The translations under genes were made by a program, and so were the position numbers. Below, piece after piece: positions 1 to 7,688 of a stretch of 13,967 nucleotides of DNA. Below the pieces are notes generated by a model. That model was given only the letters and a program-made list of their open reading frames with translations. It was not told the DNA's origin and made no database searches. Source of the stretch: an uncultured Clostridia bacterium (GTDB lineage Bacteria; Bacillota; Clostridia; Oscillospirales; Oscillospiraceae); assembly GCA_937915065.1 (NCBI GenBank), contig CALDMR010000140.1, forward strand, positions 1 through 13,967, in the 5' to 3' direction. Numbering within the stretch: position 1 is the stretch's first letter; every line of letters starts with the position of its first letter.

Positions 1-458
1 TTATCGCCCACGGTAATGGCTTTTTGATATTGAACTTTTTTCCCGTTGACGGCGACGCCGCCTTTGCCGCCCAGGGGATAGATGGTCCACAGGCCGTCCT
101 CGTCCCGCTGTACGGCGGCGTGCTGCCGGGACACAGTGGCAAAATTCAGCACAATATCACAGGAGCCCGCCCGGCCAATGATATTTTCCCAGTGGTTCAG
201 GGGCAGCTTTGCGCCGTTGGGCAGGCTGAAAAAACCCCAGGTTTCCTCTTCCGTCCGCCCGCGCAGCAGGGAGGAAGTGCAGCGCACAAAAATCAGCAGC
301 GCCACCACGGCGGTCAGCACATGAAGGGCCAACAGGCCCACGGCGCCCAGCGCTTCCAGAGCGCCGCCGGGAACGGGCAGGGAAAGGCCGGAGAGGAATG
401 TGCCCAGGGAGGAGATCCCCTGCTGTATCGTTTGCAAAATCGTATCCAAAAGCGTCAC
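1..458 (-). CDS. FHA-domain membrane protein, partial (C-terminus beyond window)
   Basis: The visible 152 residues hold one hydrophobic segment (about residues 38-59, LGAVGLLALHVLTAVVALLI), then a forkhead-associated domain from about residue 92. FHA hallmarks are GR (95-96), SRQH (110-113) and VNG (137-139). The usual N of the 'NGT' turn is Gly here (GGKGGVAVNG). FHA domains bind phosphothreonine peptides, so this is probably a membrane-tethered reader of Ser/Thr kinase signalling, with the FHA part in the cytoplasm. I chose the GTG at 458 because a TAG stop lies directly before it in frame and AAGG sits a few bases upstream; a TTG two codons further in is the alternative. A good divergent promoter lies upstream. 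In Clostridia such genes often precede an FtsW/RodA and a penicillin-binding protein gene, but nothing beyond position 1 can be seen. The FHA call is firm; the cell-envelope role is inference. Confidence 0.85.
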   Translation of the reverse strand, partial: MTLLDTILQTIQQGISSLGTFLSGLSLPVPGGALEALGAVGLLALHVLTAVVALLIFVRCTSSLLRGRTEEETWGFFSLPNGAKLPLNHWENIIGRAGSCDIVLNFATVSRQHAAVQRDEDGLWTIYPLGGKGGVAVNGKKVQYQKAITVGD

Positions 459-497
459 CTATACCTTGAAGATCAAAAAATTGGAGTTGAATAATTC

Positions 498-526
498 ATT
501 ATAACACGAACTGGGGAAAAACACAA
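498..526 (-). promoter_or_regulatory. Sigma-A-like promoter for the FHA gene
   Basis: On the minus strand, TTGTGT (526-521) and TATAAT (503-498) are separated by exactly 17 bases, and TGT precedes the -10 box (extended -10). The -10 box lies about 40 bases upstream of the GTG at 458. Confidence 0.7.
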
Positions 527-594
527 AAAGCTGCGGATCGGAGTTGAAGCCGCCGCGCAGGTTTGCAGGCGGCGGACGGTGGTGCGGCGGCAGC

Positions 595-623
595 TTGCCC
601 TTTGGCCGGAGATTTGCTATAAT
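595..623 (+). promoter_or_regulatory. Sigma-A-like promoter for trkH-udp
   Basis: TTGCCC (595-600), a 17-base spacer and TATAAT (618-623) preceded by TGC (extended -10). The box ends 57 bases before the trkH start and is divergent from the FHA promoter. A GC-rich inverted repeat (CCGCCGC at 550-556, GCGGCGG at 569-575) lies between the two -35 boxes; its role is unknown. Confidence 0.7.
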
Positions 624-680
624 CCAGACAAGAGAGAATGAGAGCTTCCCTTTCCTTGGAAAAAGGGGTGTGGAGAGAAT

Positions 681-1535
681 ATGAATCATAGATTGATTTG
701 CAGGGTCCTGGGTGTGATCCTGGTTTTGGAATGTTTGTGTATGGCGCCGCCGATGATGGTTTCGCTGCTGTACCGGGAGCAGCATATGGCCACGGCGTTT
801 GCCCTGTCGGCGGCGATTTGCGGCCTAATGGGGCTGCTGCTGAATTGTATGCAGATGCAGGAGGAGGACAAGCTGCAGGCCCGGGAGGGGTTTTTGGCGG
901 TGGCCCTCAGTTGGCTCAGTATGTCTGTGTTCGGCGCGCTGCCCTATTTGCTCAGCGGCTATTTCCCGTCGGTGGTGGACGCCCTGTTTGAATCCGTTTC
1001 GGGCTTTATCACCACGGGCGCCACGCTGATCGGAGATCTGGAAGCGCTGCCCCGGGGGCTGCTGTTCTGGCGCAACCTGACCCAATGGCTGGGGGGCATG
1101 GGCGTGCTGGTGCTGGTGCTGGCTCTGCTGCCGAAGCTGGGGGCGGGCAGCGTGTATCTGCTGCGGGCGGAAAGCCCCGGCCCCATTAAAACGAAGCTGG
1201 TGCCGAAAATTGGCGAAAGCGCCAAGATCCTCTACTATATTTATGTGATTCTGACCGGCGCGGAAATCCTTTGCTTGCGCCTGGCGGGCATGCCCTGGTA
1301 CGACAGTATCGTCCATGCCATGGCCACGGTGGCCACCGGCGGCTTTTCCAGCCGGACGGCCAGCCTGGGGGCCTATGATTCCCTGGCGGTAAATGTGATT
1401 GTGACCGTTTTTATGCTGCTGTCCAGCTTGAACTTTTCGGTGCTGTATTTTACCTTGATCAAGCGCACCCTGCGCCTGGCCGACAATGGTGAAATCAAAA
1501 TTTATTTCCGGATGCTGGCCCAGCCATGGTGCTGA
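681..1535 (+). CDS. TrkH N-terminal fragment (repeats 1-2)
   Basis: This 284-residue frame starts at ATG 681, five bases after GGAGAG (672-677). It carries filter loop 1 (SGFITTGATL, about residues 109-118) followed by the family's WRNLTQWLGGMGVLVL segment, and filter loop 2 (ATVATGGFSS). Hydrophobic helices cover most of the length. The last residues before the TGA (AQPWC) no longer look like TrkH, which places the frame break just before 1535. Alone it would supply only half of the fourfold pore. Confidence 0.75.
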   Translation: MNHRLICRVLGVILVLECLCMAPPMMVSLLYREQHMATAFALSAAICGLMGLLLNCMQMQEEDKLQAREGFLAVALSWLSMSVFGALPYLLSGYFPSVVDALFESVSGFITTGATLIGDLEALPRGLLFWRNLTQWLGGMGVLVLVLALLPKLGAGSVYLLRAESPGPIKTKLVPKIGESAKILYYIYVILTGAEILCLRLAGMPWYDSIVHAMATVATGGFSSRTASLGAYDSLAVNVIVTVFMLLSSLNFSVLYFTLIKRTLRLADNGEIKIYFRMLAQPWC

Positions 1536-2131
1536 TTTCCGCTGACTTGATTTTGCACAGCGGCTTCGGCCTTTGGGAAAGCATCGGACATGCGGTTTTC
1601 CAGGTGATCTCGGTGTCCAGCACCACGGCCTTTGTCACCACGGACTTTGGCCAATGGCCGGCTTTCTCCCAGATGATTTTGCTGATTCTGATGGCGGTGG
1701 GCGGCTGCGCGGCCTCCACGGCCGGCGGCATTAAAATGCAGCGGGTGGCCCTGCTGTTCCGTATTATGTACCGGCATTTGCAGAGCATGATCCACCCGCG
1801 GGTGGTGCGCACGATCTGCGTGGACGGGCGCCGGGTGGAGGAGCCGGTGCTGAACATGGTGTCGCTCTATTTCTTTTCTTACATTGTCATCATTCTGGTG
1901 CTGGCGGTGGCGGGGGCCATGGATGGCCACACATTGGGCACCAGTTTGTCGGCGGCCATTGCCTGCGTCAGCAATACCGGCACAGGCATTGAATTGGCGG
2001 GCCCGTCCAGCACGTTTAATGTTTTTTCCGCGCCCAGCAAGCTGGTGCTGTGCTTCGGCATGGTGGCCGGGCGCCTGGAGATCATGCCGATTTTGCTGAT
2101 GCTGTTCCCCTCTGTGTGGACGGGCAAATAA
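1526..2131 (+). CDS. TrkH C-terminal fragment (repeats 3-4)
   Basis: This frame encodes filter loop 3 (SSTTAFVTTDFGQW), the conserved AASTAGGIKMQRV stretch, filter loop 4 (SNTGTGI) and the terminal GRLEIMPIL helix. The ATG at 1526 overlaps the end of the first fragment by 10 bases but has no ribosome binding site in front of it, so independent translation would need coupling to the upstream stop. It more likely represents the second half of one broken gene. Its stop codon lies inside the first copy of an 18-base tandem repeat. Confidence 0.7.
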   Translation: MVLISADLILHSGFGLWESIGHAVFQVISVSSTTAFVTTDFGQWPAFSQMILLILMAVGGCAASTAGGIKMQRVALLFRIMYRHLQSMIHPRVVRTICVDGRRVEEPVLNMVSLYFFSYIVIILVLAVAGAMDGHTLGTSLSAAIACVSNTGTGIELAGPSSTFNVFSAPSKLVLCFGMVAGRLEIMPILLMLFPSVWTGK

Positions 2132-2151
2132 AAGTGGATGGGCAAATAAAA
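2116..2151 (+). repeat. 18-bp tandem duplication across the trkH stop codon
   Basis: Copy 1 (2116-2133, GTGGACGGGCAAATAAAA) and copy 2 (2134-2151, GTGGATGGGCAAATAAAA) are adjacent and differ at one base. The unit is six codons long and contains the TAA stop, so the second copy is untranslated. Confidence 0.85.
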
Positions 2152-2182
2152 TTGGAGCGCGTGAACGCAAGGAGGTTTTTTT

Positions 2183-2965
2183 ATGCAGCCACAGGAAGTG
2201 CAATTTCATATCCGCTGTCAGGCGGGCGATGTGGGCGGATACTGCATCCTGCCCGGAGACCCGGGGCGCTGCGCGCCCATCGCGGCCCTGTTTGACGGGG
2301 CCAGGCTGGTATCGCAGAACCGGGAATATACGATTTATACCGGTACGCTGCTGGGGGAACCGGTCAGTGTTTGCTCCACCGGTATCGGCGGCCCTTCGGC
2401 GGCCATTGCCATGGAGGAGCTTTCCGCCATCGGCGCCCACACCTTCATCCGGGTGGGAACCTGCGGCGGGATCGCTGAAAAAGTGCGGGCGGGCGATGTG
2501 ATTGTAGCCACCGGCGCCATCCGCATGGAGGGAACCAGCCGGGAATATGCGCCCATCGAGTTCCCCGCCGTGCCGGACTTTGAGGCCCTCTGCGCCCTGG
2601 TGCAGGCGGCGAAGCAGCTGCACAAACCCTTCCACACCGGCGTGGTTCAGTGCAAGGATTCCTTTTACGGACAGCATTCTCCGGACACCATGCCTGTGGC
2701 GCCGGAGCTGCTGTATAAATGGGAGGCGTGGAAGCGGTTGGGCGCTTTGGCCAGCGAAATGGAGTCGGCAGCGCTGTTCACGGTGGCGGCGGCCCGGGGG
2801 CTGCGCTGCGGCGCGGTGTTCAGTGCCCTTTGGAACCAGGAACGGGAAAAAGCGGGACTGGATCAGGATGCGGTGTTTGATACTGCGGCGGCCATCACCG
2901 TGGGTGTGGAAGCGCTGAAACTGCTCATCGCGGGAGACCGGGAGAAACGGCAAGAGCAAAAATAA
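2183..2965 (+). CDS. udp: Uridine phosphorylase
   Basis: A 260-residue protein of the PNP/UDP phosphorylase family, which splits uridine with phosphate into uracil and ribose 1-phosphate in the cytoplasm (pyrimidine salvage). Visible family motifs are GDPGR at 25-29 (phosphate site), TGIGGPSAAIAMEEL from residue 66, RVGTCGGI at 90-97 with the second phosphate-binding Arg, the CKDSFYGQ stretch near 157-164, and SEMESAALF at 191-199 (ribose-contacting Glu-Met-Glu). The length fits the family. The start is well supported: AAGGAGG at 2169-2175, seven bases before the ATG. It follows trkH by 51 bases without a terminator, so it is probably co-transcribed. A related purine or broad-specificity nucleoside phosphorylase cannot be excluded, but the CKDSFYGQ region favours uridine. 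Confidence 0.88.
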   Translation: MQPQEVQFHIRCQAGDVGGYCILPGDPGRCAPIAALFDGARLVSQNREYTIYTGTLLGEPVSVCSTGIGGPSAAIAMEELSAIGAHTFIRVGTCGGIAEKVRAGDVIVATGAIRMEGTSREYAPIEFPAVPDFEALCALVQAAKQLHKPFHTGVVQCKDSFYGQHSPDTMPVAPELLYKWEAWKRLGALASEMESAALFTVAAARGLRCGAVFSALWNQEREKAGLDQDAVFDTAAAITVGVEALKLLIAGDREKRQEQK

Positions 2966-2971
2966 AGTCTG

Positions 2972-3020
2972 CGGGGCGGCTGTTTTTTTAAGAGGACAGC
3001 TGCCCCGTTTTGCAGTTTTT
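2972..3020 (+). terminator. Rho-independent terminator after udp
   Basis: The stem pairs CGGGGCGGCTGT with ACAGCTGCCCCG (one G-U pair inside) around a short U/A-rich loop, starting seven bases after the udp stop. It is followed by TTTTGCAGTTTTT. Confidence 0.8.
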
Positions 3021-3024
3021 GACG

Positions 3025-3083
3025 AAAAAGAAACACAGATCGTATTCTTTCGACGAAAAAATACGATCTGTGTTCGTTTTTTT
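3025..3083. terminator. Bidirectional terminator between udp and mscS
   Basis: A perfect 15-bp inverted repeat: AACACAGATCGTATT at 3032-3046 and AATACGATCTGTGTT at 3060-3074. A T-run follows on the plus strand (3077-3083), and an A-run at 3025-3029 becomes the U-run for transcripts from the minus strand. The T-run overlaps the mscS stop codon. It probably ends the mscS transcript and backs up the udp terminator. Confidence 0.8.
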
Positions 3084-3924
3084 ACGATTGCACCTGAGGG
3101 GCGGCCGGGGTATTGTCCTGCATGATATGCACATTCAGGTGGTTGTAGGGGATCTCGATGCCATGGCTGTCAAAGGCCACTTTTACAGCCTCGTTGAGCC
3201 GCAGCATGGTGGTGAGATAAACGCCGCAGTCGCACCAGCAGAAAATGGTGTATTCGATGGCGCTGTCCAGATAGGCGCTGAGATAAACGGCCGGCGCGGG
3301 ATCGGAGTGCAGCTCCGGAATGGTTGCGGCGGCTTCCAGAAGGGCCTGACGCACATCGTCTACCGCGGCGTCATAGGAGGCGCCGATCTTCAGCACGATG
3401 CGGCGGCGGCCCAGGGTGGTATAATTGGTGATCCGTTCGGTGGAGATGCTGGAGTTGGGCAGCATCACGGCCTGGTTGTTCTCTGTGTGCAGCTTGGTAT
3501 ACATCAGGCCGATCTCGTCCACATATCCGGTCATGCCGGCAATCTCCACATAGTCGCCCAGGGCAATGGGGCGGGAAGAAAGCAGCATCATGCCGCCGGC
3601 CACATTGGAAAGCATACCCTGCACGGCCAGGGAGATGGCCAGAGAAGCCACGCTGAGCAGGGCCACCAGGGAGGTGGAGGGAATGCCCAGATGCTGGGCC
3701 ACGATGATGACCAGGACAACATAGGCCAGCACCCGCAGGCCGGAGACCACGAACCGCTGCAGCCGCTCGTCCAGCTGGGTGTGTTTGAGCACCCGCCGGA
3801 CGCCGTGCAGCACAAGCTTGACGGCGATCAGCCCCGCCAACAGCAGGAACAGGGAGGAGAGCACGGTTTCCAGGGTCAAATTGCCTAGAAGCTTGCTTAA
3901 GGAACTGAGATCAATGTTACCCAT
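3082..3924 (-). CDS. mscS: MscS-family small-conductance mechanosensitive channel
   Basis: 280 residues, close to the 286 of E. coli MscS. These heptameric inner-membrane channels open under membrane tension and release solutes during hypo-osmotic shock. Three hydrophobic helices are visible at about residues 18-38, 60-82 and 86-116. The third carries the Gly/Ala-rich pore-lining pattern (SLAVQGMLSNVAGGMMLL) and runs into the conserved RPIALGDYVEIAG beta-domain and the MLPNSSISTERITNYT segment. The C-terminal alpha/beta cytoplasmic cage is complete. The ATG at 3924 has AAAGGAGG (3941-3934) upstream. The gene follows the SEC-C protein gene by 36 bases on the same strand, so the two probably share a transcript. 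The family is certain; channel conductance cannot be read from sequence. Confidence 0.92.
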   Translation of the reverse strand: MGNIDLSSLSKLLGNLTLETVLSSLFLLLAGLIAVKLVLHGVRRVLKHTQLDERLQRFVVSGLRVLAYVVLVIIVAQHLGIPSTSLVALLSVASLAISLAVQGMLSNVAGGMMLLSSRPIALGDYVEIAGMTGYVDEIGLMYTKLHTENNQAVMLPNSSISTERITNYTTLGRRRIVLKIGASYDAAVDDVRQALLEAAATIPELHSDPAPAVYLSAYLDSAIEYTIFCWCDCGVYLTTMLRLNEAVKVAFDSHGIEIPYNHLNVHIMQDNTPAAPQVQS

Positions 3925-3960
3925 GGAGTGCGGCCTCCTTTCCGGCGCGCTGGGCGCCGC

Positions 3961-4818
<858 letters not shown>

Positions 4819-4830
4819 GCTTCGATCCAT

Positions 4831-4835
4831 CCTTT
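4831..4835 (-). promoter_or_regulatory. Ribosome binding site deciding the SEC-C gene start
   Basis: AAAGG reads directly into ATG 4830 with no spacer, but lies 12 bases before ATG 4818, which favours the downstream start. Confidence 0.5.
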
Positions 4836-4858
4836 ATCAGTTTCTATCAATGTGTTCT

Positions 4859-4888
4859 ATTGTAGCAGAGGCAAGCTCTGCGCAACAA
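4859..4888 (-). promoter_or_regulatory. Promoter for the SEC-C gene and mscS
   Basis: TTGTTG (4888-4883), an 18-base spacer and TACAAT (4864-4859) preceded by TGC, about 40 bases before the start at 4818. It lies in the 133-base gap downstream of niaR, in which I see no strong terminator. Confidence 0.6.
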
Positions 4889-4951
4889 GGGGTAAATTCC
4901 ACAAAAATGGAGAAAATTGTTGCCGGAAAACGGGAATTTAAGCAATTTTTT

Positions 4952-5482
4952 TCATATTCCGGCGGCATTGGGTGCGGCAGGGCTTTCGATCAGATAGCCC
5001 TTGGCGCGCAGATCCTGCTGGATCAGATCCAGGGCGCTTTCGCCGTCGGCCGAGACGGTGTGCCAGTGGCCGCCCTTGCACAGGCCCCGCAGCGCGGCTT
5101 CGCGGCCCGTGTGAATGCTTTCGATAAACTGCTTCACCTCGCGGCGGTTGCACAGGTGCAGTTCTGCGCGGATGACGCCGTAGGTGTTGTGAATGACGAA
5201 AATATCCTGCACTGTGCCGCCTGCATCCACGAAGACATTGAGCATGGACTCGATCTCGTCTTCCGGGCAGCGCACATGGTAGGTGCGGGTGCAGGTGTTG
5301 TCTGCCGACAGGATATACCCCTGCCGGGTGGACAGAATTTCATGTCCGGATGTGCGCAGCAGGGCGATGTCCTGTACGATTGCCTGCCGGCTGACATTCA
5401 GCTGCTTGGCCAGCTGGGAGCCATTGAGGATCTGGCCCTTGAGCAGCTGCAGAATTTTTTTGCGGCGATCTTCACCGGCCAT
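4952..5482 (-). CDS. niaR: NiaR-type niacin-responsive transcriptional repressor
   Basis: 176 residues. The N-terminus is a winged helix-turn-helix of the HTH_11/BirA type (RRKKILQLLKGQILNGSQLA, then NVSRQAIVQDIALLR). The remainder is a 3H domain, with histidines at 69, 139 and 141 (the latter in GGHWHTV) and acidic residues near 76-78 that fit the metal-binding set of this family. NiaR (YrxA) represses NAD synthesis and niacin uptake genes when niacin is present. It is the last gene of the nad operon, 42 bases after nadC, which suggests autoregulation through the operator at 8725-8744. I chose ATG 5482 because AAAGGAG (5499-5493) precedes it by 10 bases; an in-frame ATG at 5518 has no such site. 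The length then matches known NiaR proteins. Confidence 0.88.
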   Translation of the reverse strand: MAGEDRRKKILQLLKGQILNGSQLAKQLNVSRQAIVQDIALLRTSGHEILSTRQGYILSADNTCTRTYHVRCPEDEIESMLNVFVDAGGTVQDIFVIHNTYGVIRAELHLCNRREVKQFIESIHTGREAALRGLCKGGHWHTVSADGESALDLIQQDLRAKGYLIESPAAPNAAGI

Positions 5483-5492
5483 ATGGGCCTCG

Positions 5493-5499
5493 CTCCTTT
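5493..5499 (-). promoter_or_regulatory. Ribosome binding site deciding the niaR start
   Basis: AAAGGAG, 10 bases upstream of ATG 5482 and downstream of the alternative ATG 5518. Confidence 0.7.
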
Positions 5500-5524
5500 C
5501 CGTAGTGTGAATCTGCATGGCGCA

Positions 5525-6388
5525 TCAAGCTTCGATGGGGTGCAGATGTTTCATGGAGAGATCCAGAATCGGAGAGGAGTGGGTCAGGGCGCCGGAGGAA
5601 ATGTAATCCACGCCGATTTCCCGCAGGTCTGCGATTTTTTCGGCGGTCACATTGCCGGAGCACTCCGTTTCAGCGCGCCCGTCGATTAGGACCACGGCCT
5701 GCTTCATGGTGTCTTTGTCCATGTTATCCAGCATGATGATATCTGCGCCGGCGTCAACTGCTTCCTGCACCTGCTCCAGTGTTTCCGTTTCCACCTCGAT
5801 CTTGCGCACGAAGGGGGCATAGGCCCTGGCCCGGGCCACGGCTTCCTTGATGCCGCCGGCGGCGCCGATATGGTTGTCTTTGAGCATGACGCCATCGGAG
5901 AGGTTGTAGCGGTGGTTGGTGCCGCCGCCCACGGTGACGGCGTATTTTTCAAAAATGCGCAGGTTGGGGGTGGTCTTGCGGGTGTCCAGCAGAGTAATGC
6001 CGGAATCCTTCAGCAGTTCAACCATCCGGGCGGTATGAGTGGCGATGCCGCTCATGCGCTGCAGATAGTTCAGAGCTGTGCGTTCGCCGGAAAGCAGGGC
6101 GCGGATATCGCCGCGCAGCAGGGCCAGGGGCTGGCCGGCCTCTACCCGGTCGCCGTCTTTGCAGAAAAATTCAATGGTAAAGGTATCGTCCAGCAGTTCA
6201 AATACCCGGGCGAATACCTGTAGCCCGGCGATGACGCCGCTTTGCTTGCAGATCAGATCCACTTCGCCCCGGCAGGGGCCGTCCATGACGGCGTTGGCGG
6301 AGACATCCTCGCTGGTGATGTCCTCCTCCAGGGCCATGCGCAGATACCGGTCCATATTCAGTTTCATGGTCACTTCACTGATTGCCAT
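5525..6388 (-). CDS. nadC: Nicotinate-nucleotide pyrophosphorylase (quinolinate phosphoribosyltransferase)
   Basis: 287 residues, normal for the family. NadC converts quinolinate and PRPP to nicotinate mononucleotide, CO2 and pyrophosphate, the third step of de novo NAD synthesis, in the cytoplasm. Signature stretches are ERTALNYLQRMSGIAT (from 102), DTRKTTPNLR (135-144), TNHRYNLSDGVMLKDNHI (157-174) and the barrel segment IMLDNM. The active-site Arg103, Arg137, Lys138, His159, Arg160 and Lys170 are all present. The ATG at 6388 overlaps the end of nadB by 14 bases, with AAAGG ten bases upstream; a start at the second Met (M8) is possible. Overlap with nadB implies translational coupling. NiaR control from the shared promoter is inferred. 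Confidence 0.95.
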   Translation of the reverse strand: MAISEVTMKLNMDRYLRMALEEDITSEDVSANAVMDGPCRGEVDLICKQSGVIAGLQVFARVFELLDDTFTIEFFCKDGDRVEAGQPLALLRGDIRALLSGERTALNYLQRMSGIATHTARMVELLKDSGITLLDTRKTTPNLRIFEKYAVTVGGGTNHRYNLSDGVMLKDNHIGAAGGIKEAVARARAYAPFVRKIEVETETLEQVQEAVDAGADIIMLDNMDKDTMKQAVVLIDGRAETECSGNVTAEKIADLREIGVDYISSGALTHSSPILDLSMKHLHPIEA

Positions 6389-7667
6389 TCTGATTCAACC
6401 TTTCAATTTCGGCAAGGATGCGCTCCTTGCGTTTTTGCGCCAGTGCTTCGGCGGGCTCATAGGCGCTGTAATCCACGGTGGGGACGGGTTCGCTGAGGGG
6501 CTCGTAATGCTCCAGAATATGCCGGGCGGCCCGCTTGGCAAACACCAGAGACTCCAGCAGGGAGTTGCTGGCCAGGCGGTTTTTGCCGTGCACGCCATTG
6601 CAGGCGGTTTCGCCGATGGCGTACAGGTGCTCCATGGTGGTTTTGCTTTCTTCGTCCACATGAATGCCGCCCATAAAATAGTGCTGGGCCGGCGTTACGG
6701 GAATGCATTCCTTGGTCACATCATATCCCTCTTCCAGGCAGCGGGAATAGATGTTGGGGAAGTGGGATTTGATTTCCTCTTCGCCGATGGGGCGCAGATC
6801 TTCCCATACAAAGTCGGCGCCGTCTTCGGCCATCTGCTTGCGGATGGCCGCCGTCAGCAGATCGCGGGGCATCAGTTCGTTGGCAAAGCGCTCCATTTTG
6901 GCGTTGTACAGCAGGGCGCCCTCGCCCCGGACGGATTCGGAGATCAAAAAGCTGCGGCCGGGCTTTTTAGTGTACAGAGTGGTGGGGTGGATCTGGACAT
7001 AGTTGATGTTTTCCAGGGCCACGCCGTGCTCCATACATACGGAGAGGCCGTCGCCGGTGAGCTGGGGGTAGTTGGTGGAGTGGGCGTACAGCCCGCCGAT
7101 GCCGCCGCAGGCCAGCATGGTGTAGTCGGCGGGGATGGCGTCGTATGTGCCGTCGGCCTGGCGGATCACCACGCCGAAGCAGCGGTTTTCCCGCACCAGC
7201 AGATCCACCATGGCGGTGTTTTCTACGATCTGCACATTGGGGCGGGTTTTTCGCACCTGTGCCAGCAGGCGGGAGGTGATCTCCTTGCCCGTTTCATCCT
7301 CGTGGTAAAGGATGCGGGGCTTGCTGTGGGCGCCTTCCCGGGTGTAGAGCAGGGTGCCGTCGCTGTCCCGGGCGAAGTCTACGCCGTAGCCGATGAGTTC
7401 GTGGATGGTTTCTCGGGAAGAGCGGATCATGATATCCACGGATTCCTTGCGGTTTTCGTAGTGGCCGGCTTTCAGTGTGTCATCAAAAAAACTCTGATAG
7501 TCTTCCGGGGTTTTCAGCACGCAGATGCCGCCCTGGGCCAGAAAGGAATCGCTGTGTTCGATGATCTCCTTGGTGATCATGGTGATTTTTTGGCTGGCGG
7601 GGAACTGCAGCGCGGCGAACAGGCCGGCGCAGCCGCTGCCGACGATCACAATATCCTGTTTTTCCAT
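6375..7667 (-). CDS. nadB: L-aspartate oxidase, short form
   Basis: NadB is an FAD enzyme that oxidises L-aspartate to iminoaspartate, the first step of NAD synthesis; the product passes to NadA. The N-terminus has the Rossmann signature IVIVGSGCAGLFAAL (GSGCAG at 10-15). Further family motifs are DSFLAQGGI, the TREGAHSKPRIL stretch, VQIHPTTLY, SESVRGEGALLYN, the HYFMGGI active-site loop and AIGETACNGVHGKNRLASNS with LLESLVF near the C-terminus. At 430 residues it is about 110 shorter than E. coli NadB: the C-terminal helical domain is missing, as in other clostridial forms, so this is not a truncation by mutation. It follows nadA by 21 bases and overlaps nadC. The ribosome binding site is weak (AAGAG about ten bases upstream), which suggests coupling to nadA translation. 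Confidence 0.94.
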   Translation of the reverse strand: MEKQDIVIVGSGCAGLFAALQFPASQKITMITKEIIEHSDSFLAQGGICVLKTPEDYQSFFDDTLKAGHYENRKESVDIMIRSSRETIHELIGYGVDFARDSDGTLLYTREGAHSKPRILYHEDETGKEITSRLLAQVRKTRPNVQIVENTAMVDLLVRENRCFGVVIRQADGTYDAIPADYTMLACGGIGGLYAHSTNYPQLTGDGLSVCMEHGVALENINYVQIHPTTLYTKKPGRSFLISESVRGEGALLYNAKMERFANELMPRDLLTAAIRKQMAEDGADFVWEDLRPIGEEEIKSHFPNIYSRCLEEGYDVTKECIPVTPAQHYFMGGIHVDEESKTTMEHLYAIGETACNGVHGKNRLASNSLLESLVFAKRAARHILEHYEPLSEPVPTVDYSAYEPAEALAQKRKERILAEIERLNQNGNQ

Positions 7668-7688
7668 ATGTAAAAGCTCTTTTCTTTG

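Larger units (their letters stand above)
681..2131 (+). pseudogene. trkH: TrkH-family potassium uptake protein, frameshifted
   Basis: TrkH/KtrB proteins are the membrane subunits of potassium uptake systems, with four M1-P-M2 repeats and four filter loops, normally gated by a TrkA/KtrA RCK subunit. All four loops are encoded here, but in two frames: repeats 1-2 in the frame that opens at 681 and stops at 1535, repeats 3-4 in a frame that is open from 1493 to 2131. Restoring one base between 1493 and 1535 gives a continuous protein of about 483 residues, the normal family length, so nothing else appears missing. Possible causes are a recent loss-of-function mutation, an assembly error, or a true split gene. 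No canonical -1 slippery heptamer lies in the right phase within the overlap. No trkA is present in the window. Confidence 0.8.

Noticed and set aside
24..494. 156-codon plus-strand open frame at the left edge
   Set aside because: The minus strand here encodes a clear FHA domain; the plus frame is Gln/Gly-rich and lacks any recognisable motif.
1496..1508. AAAATTTATTTC as a -1 programmed frameshift site in trkH
   Set aside because: The A AAA TTT heptamer is not in the phase needed by the upstream frame, and I see no strong stem just after it.
1502..2959. 485-codon minus-strand open frame opposite trkH and udp
   Set aside because: It crosses two real plus-strand genes and encodes Arg/His/Gln-rich sequence without any family signature.
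4913..4952. Possible terminator after niaR (AAAATTG and CAATTTT arms)
   Set aside because: The stem is short and A/T-rich with a long loop, and the long T-run is on the plus strand, whereas the gene is on the minus strand.
6078..7673. 531-codon plus-strand open frame opposite nadB
   Set aside because: Low-complexity Gly/Val/His-rich translation antisense to a well-supported nadB; it has no ribosome binding site.
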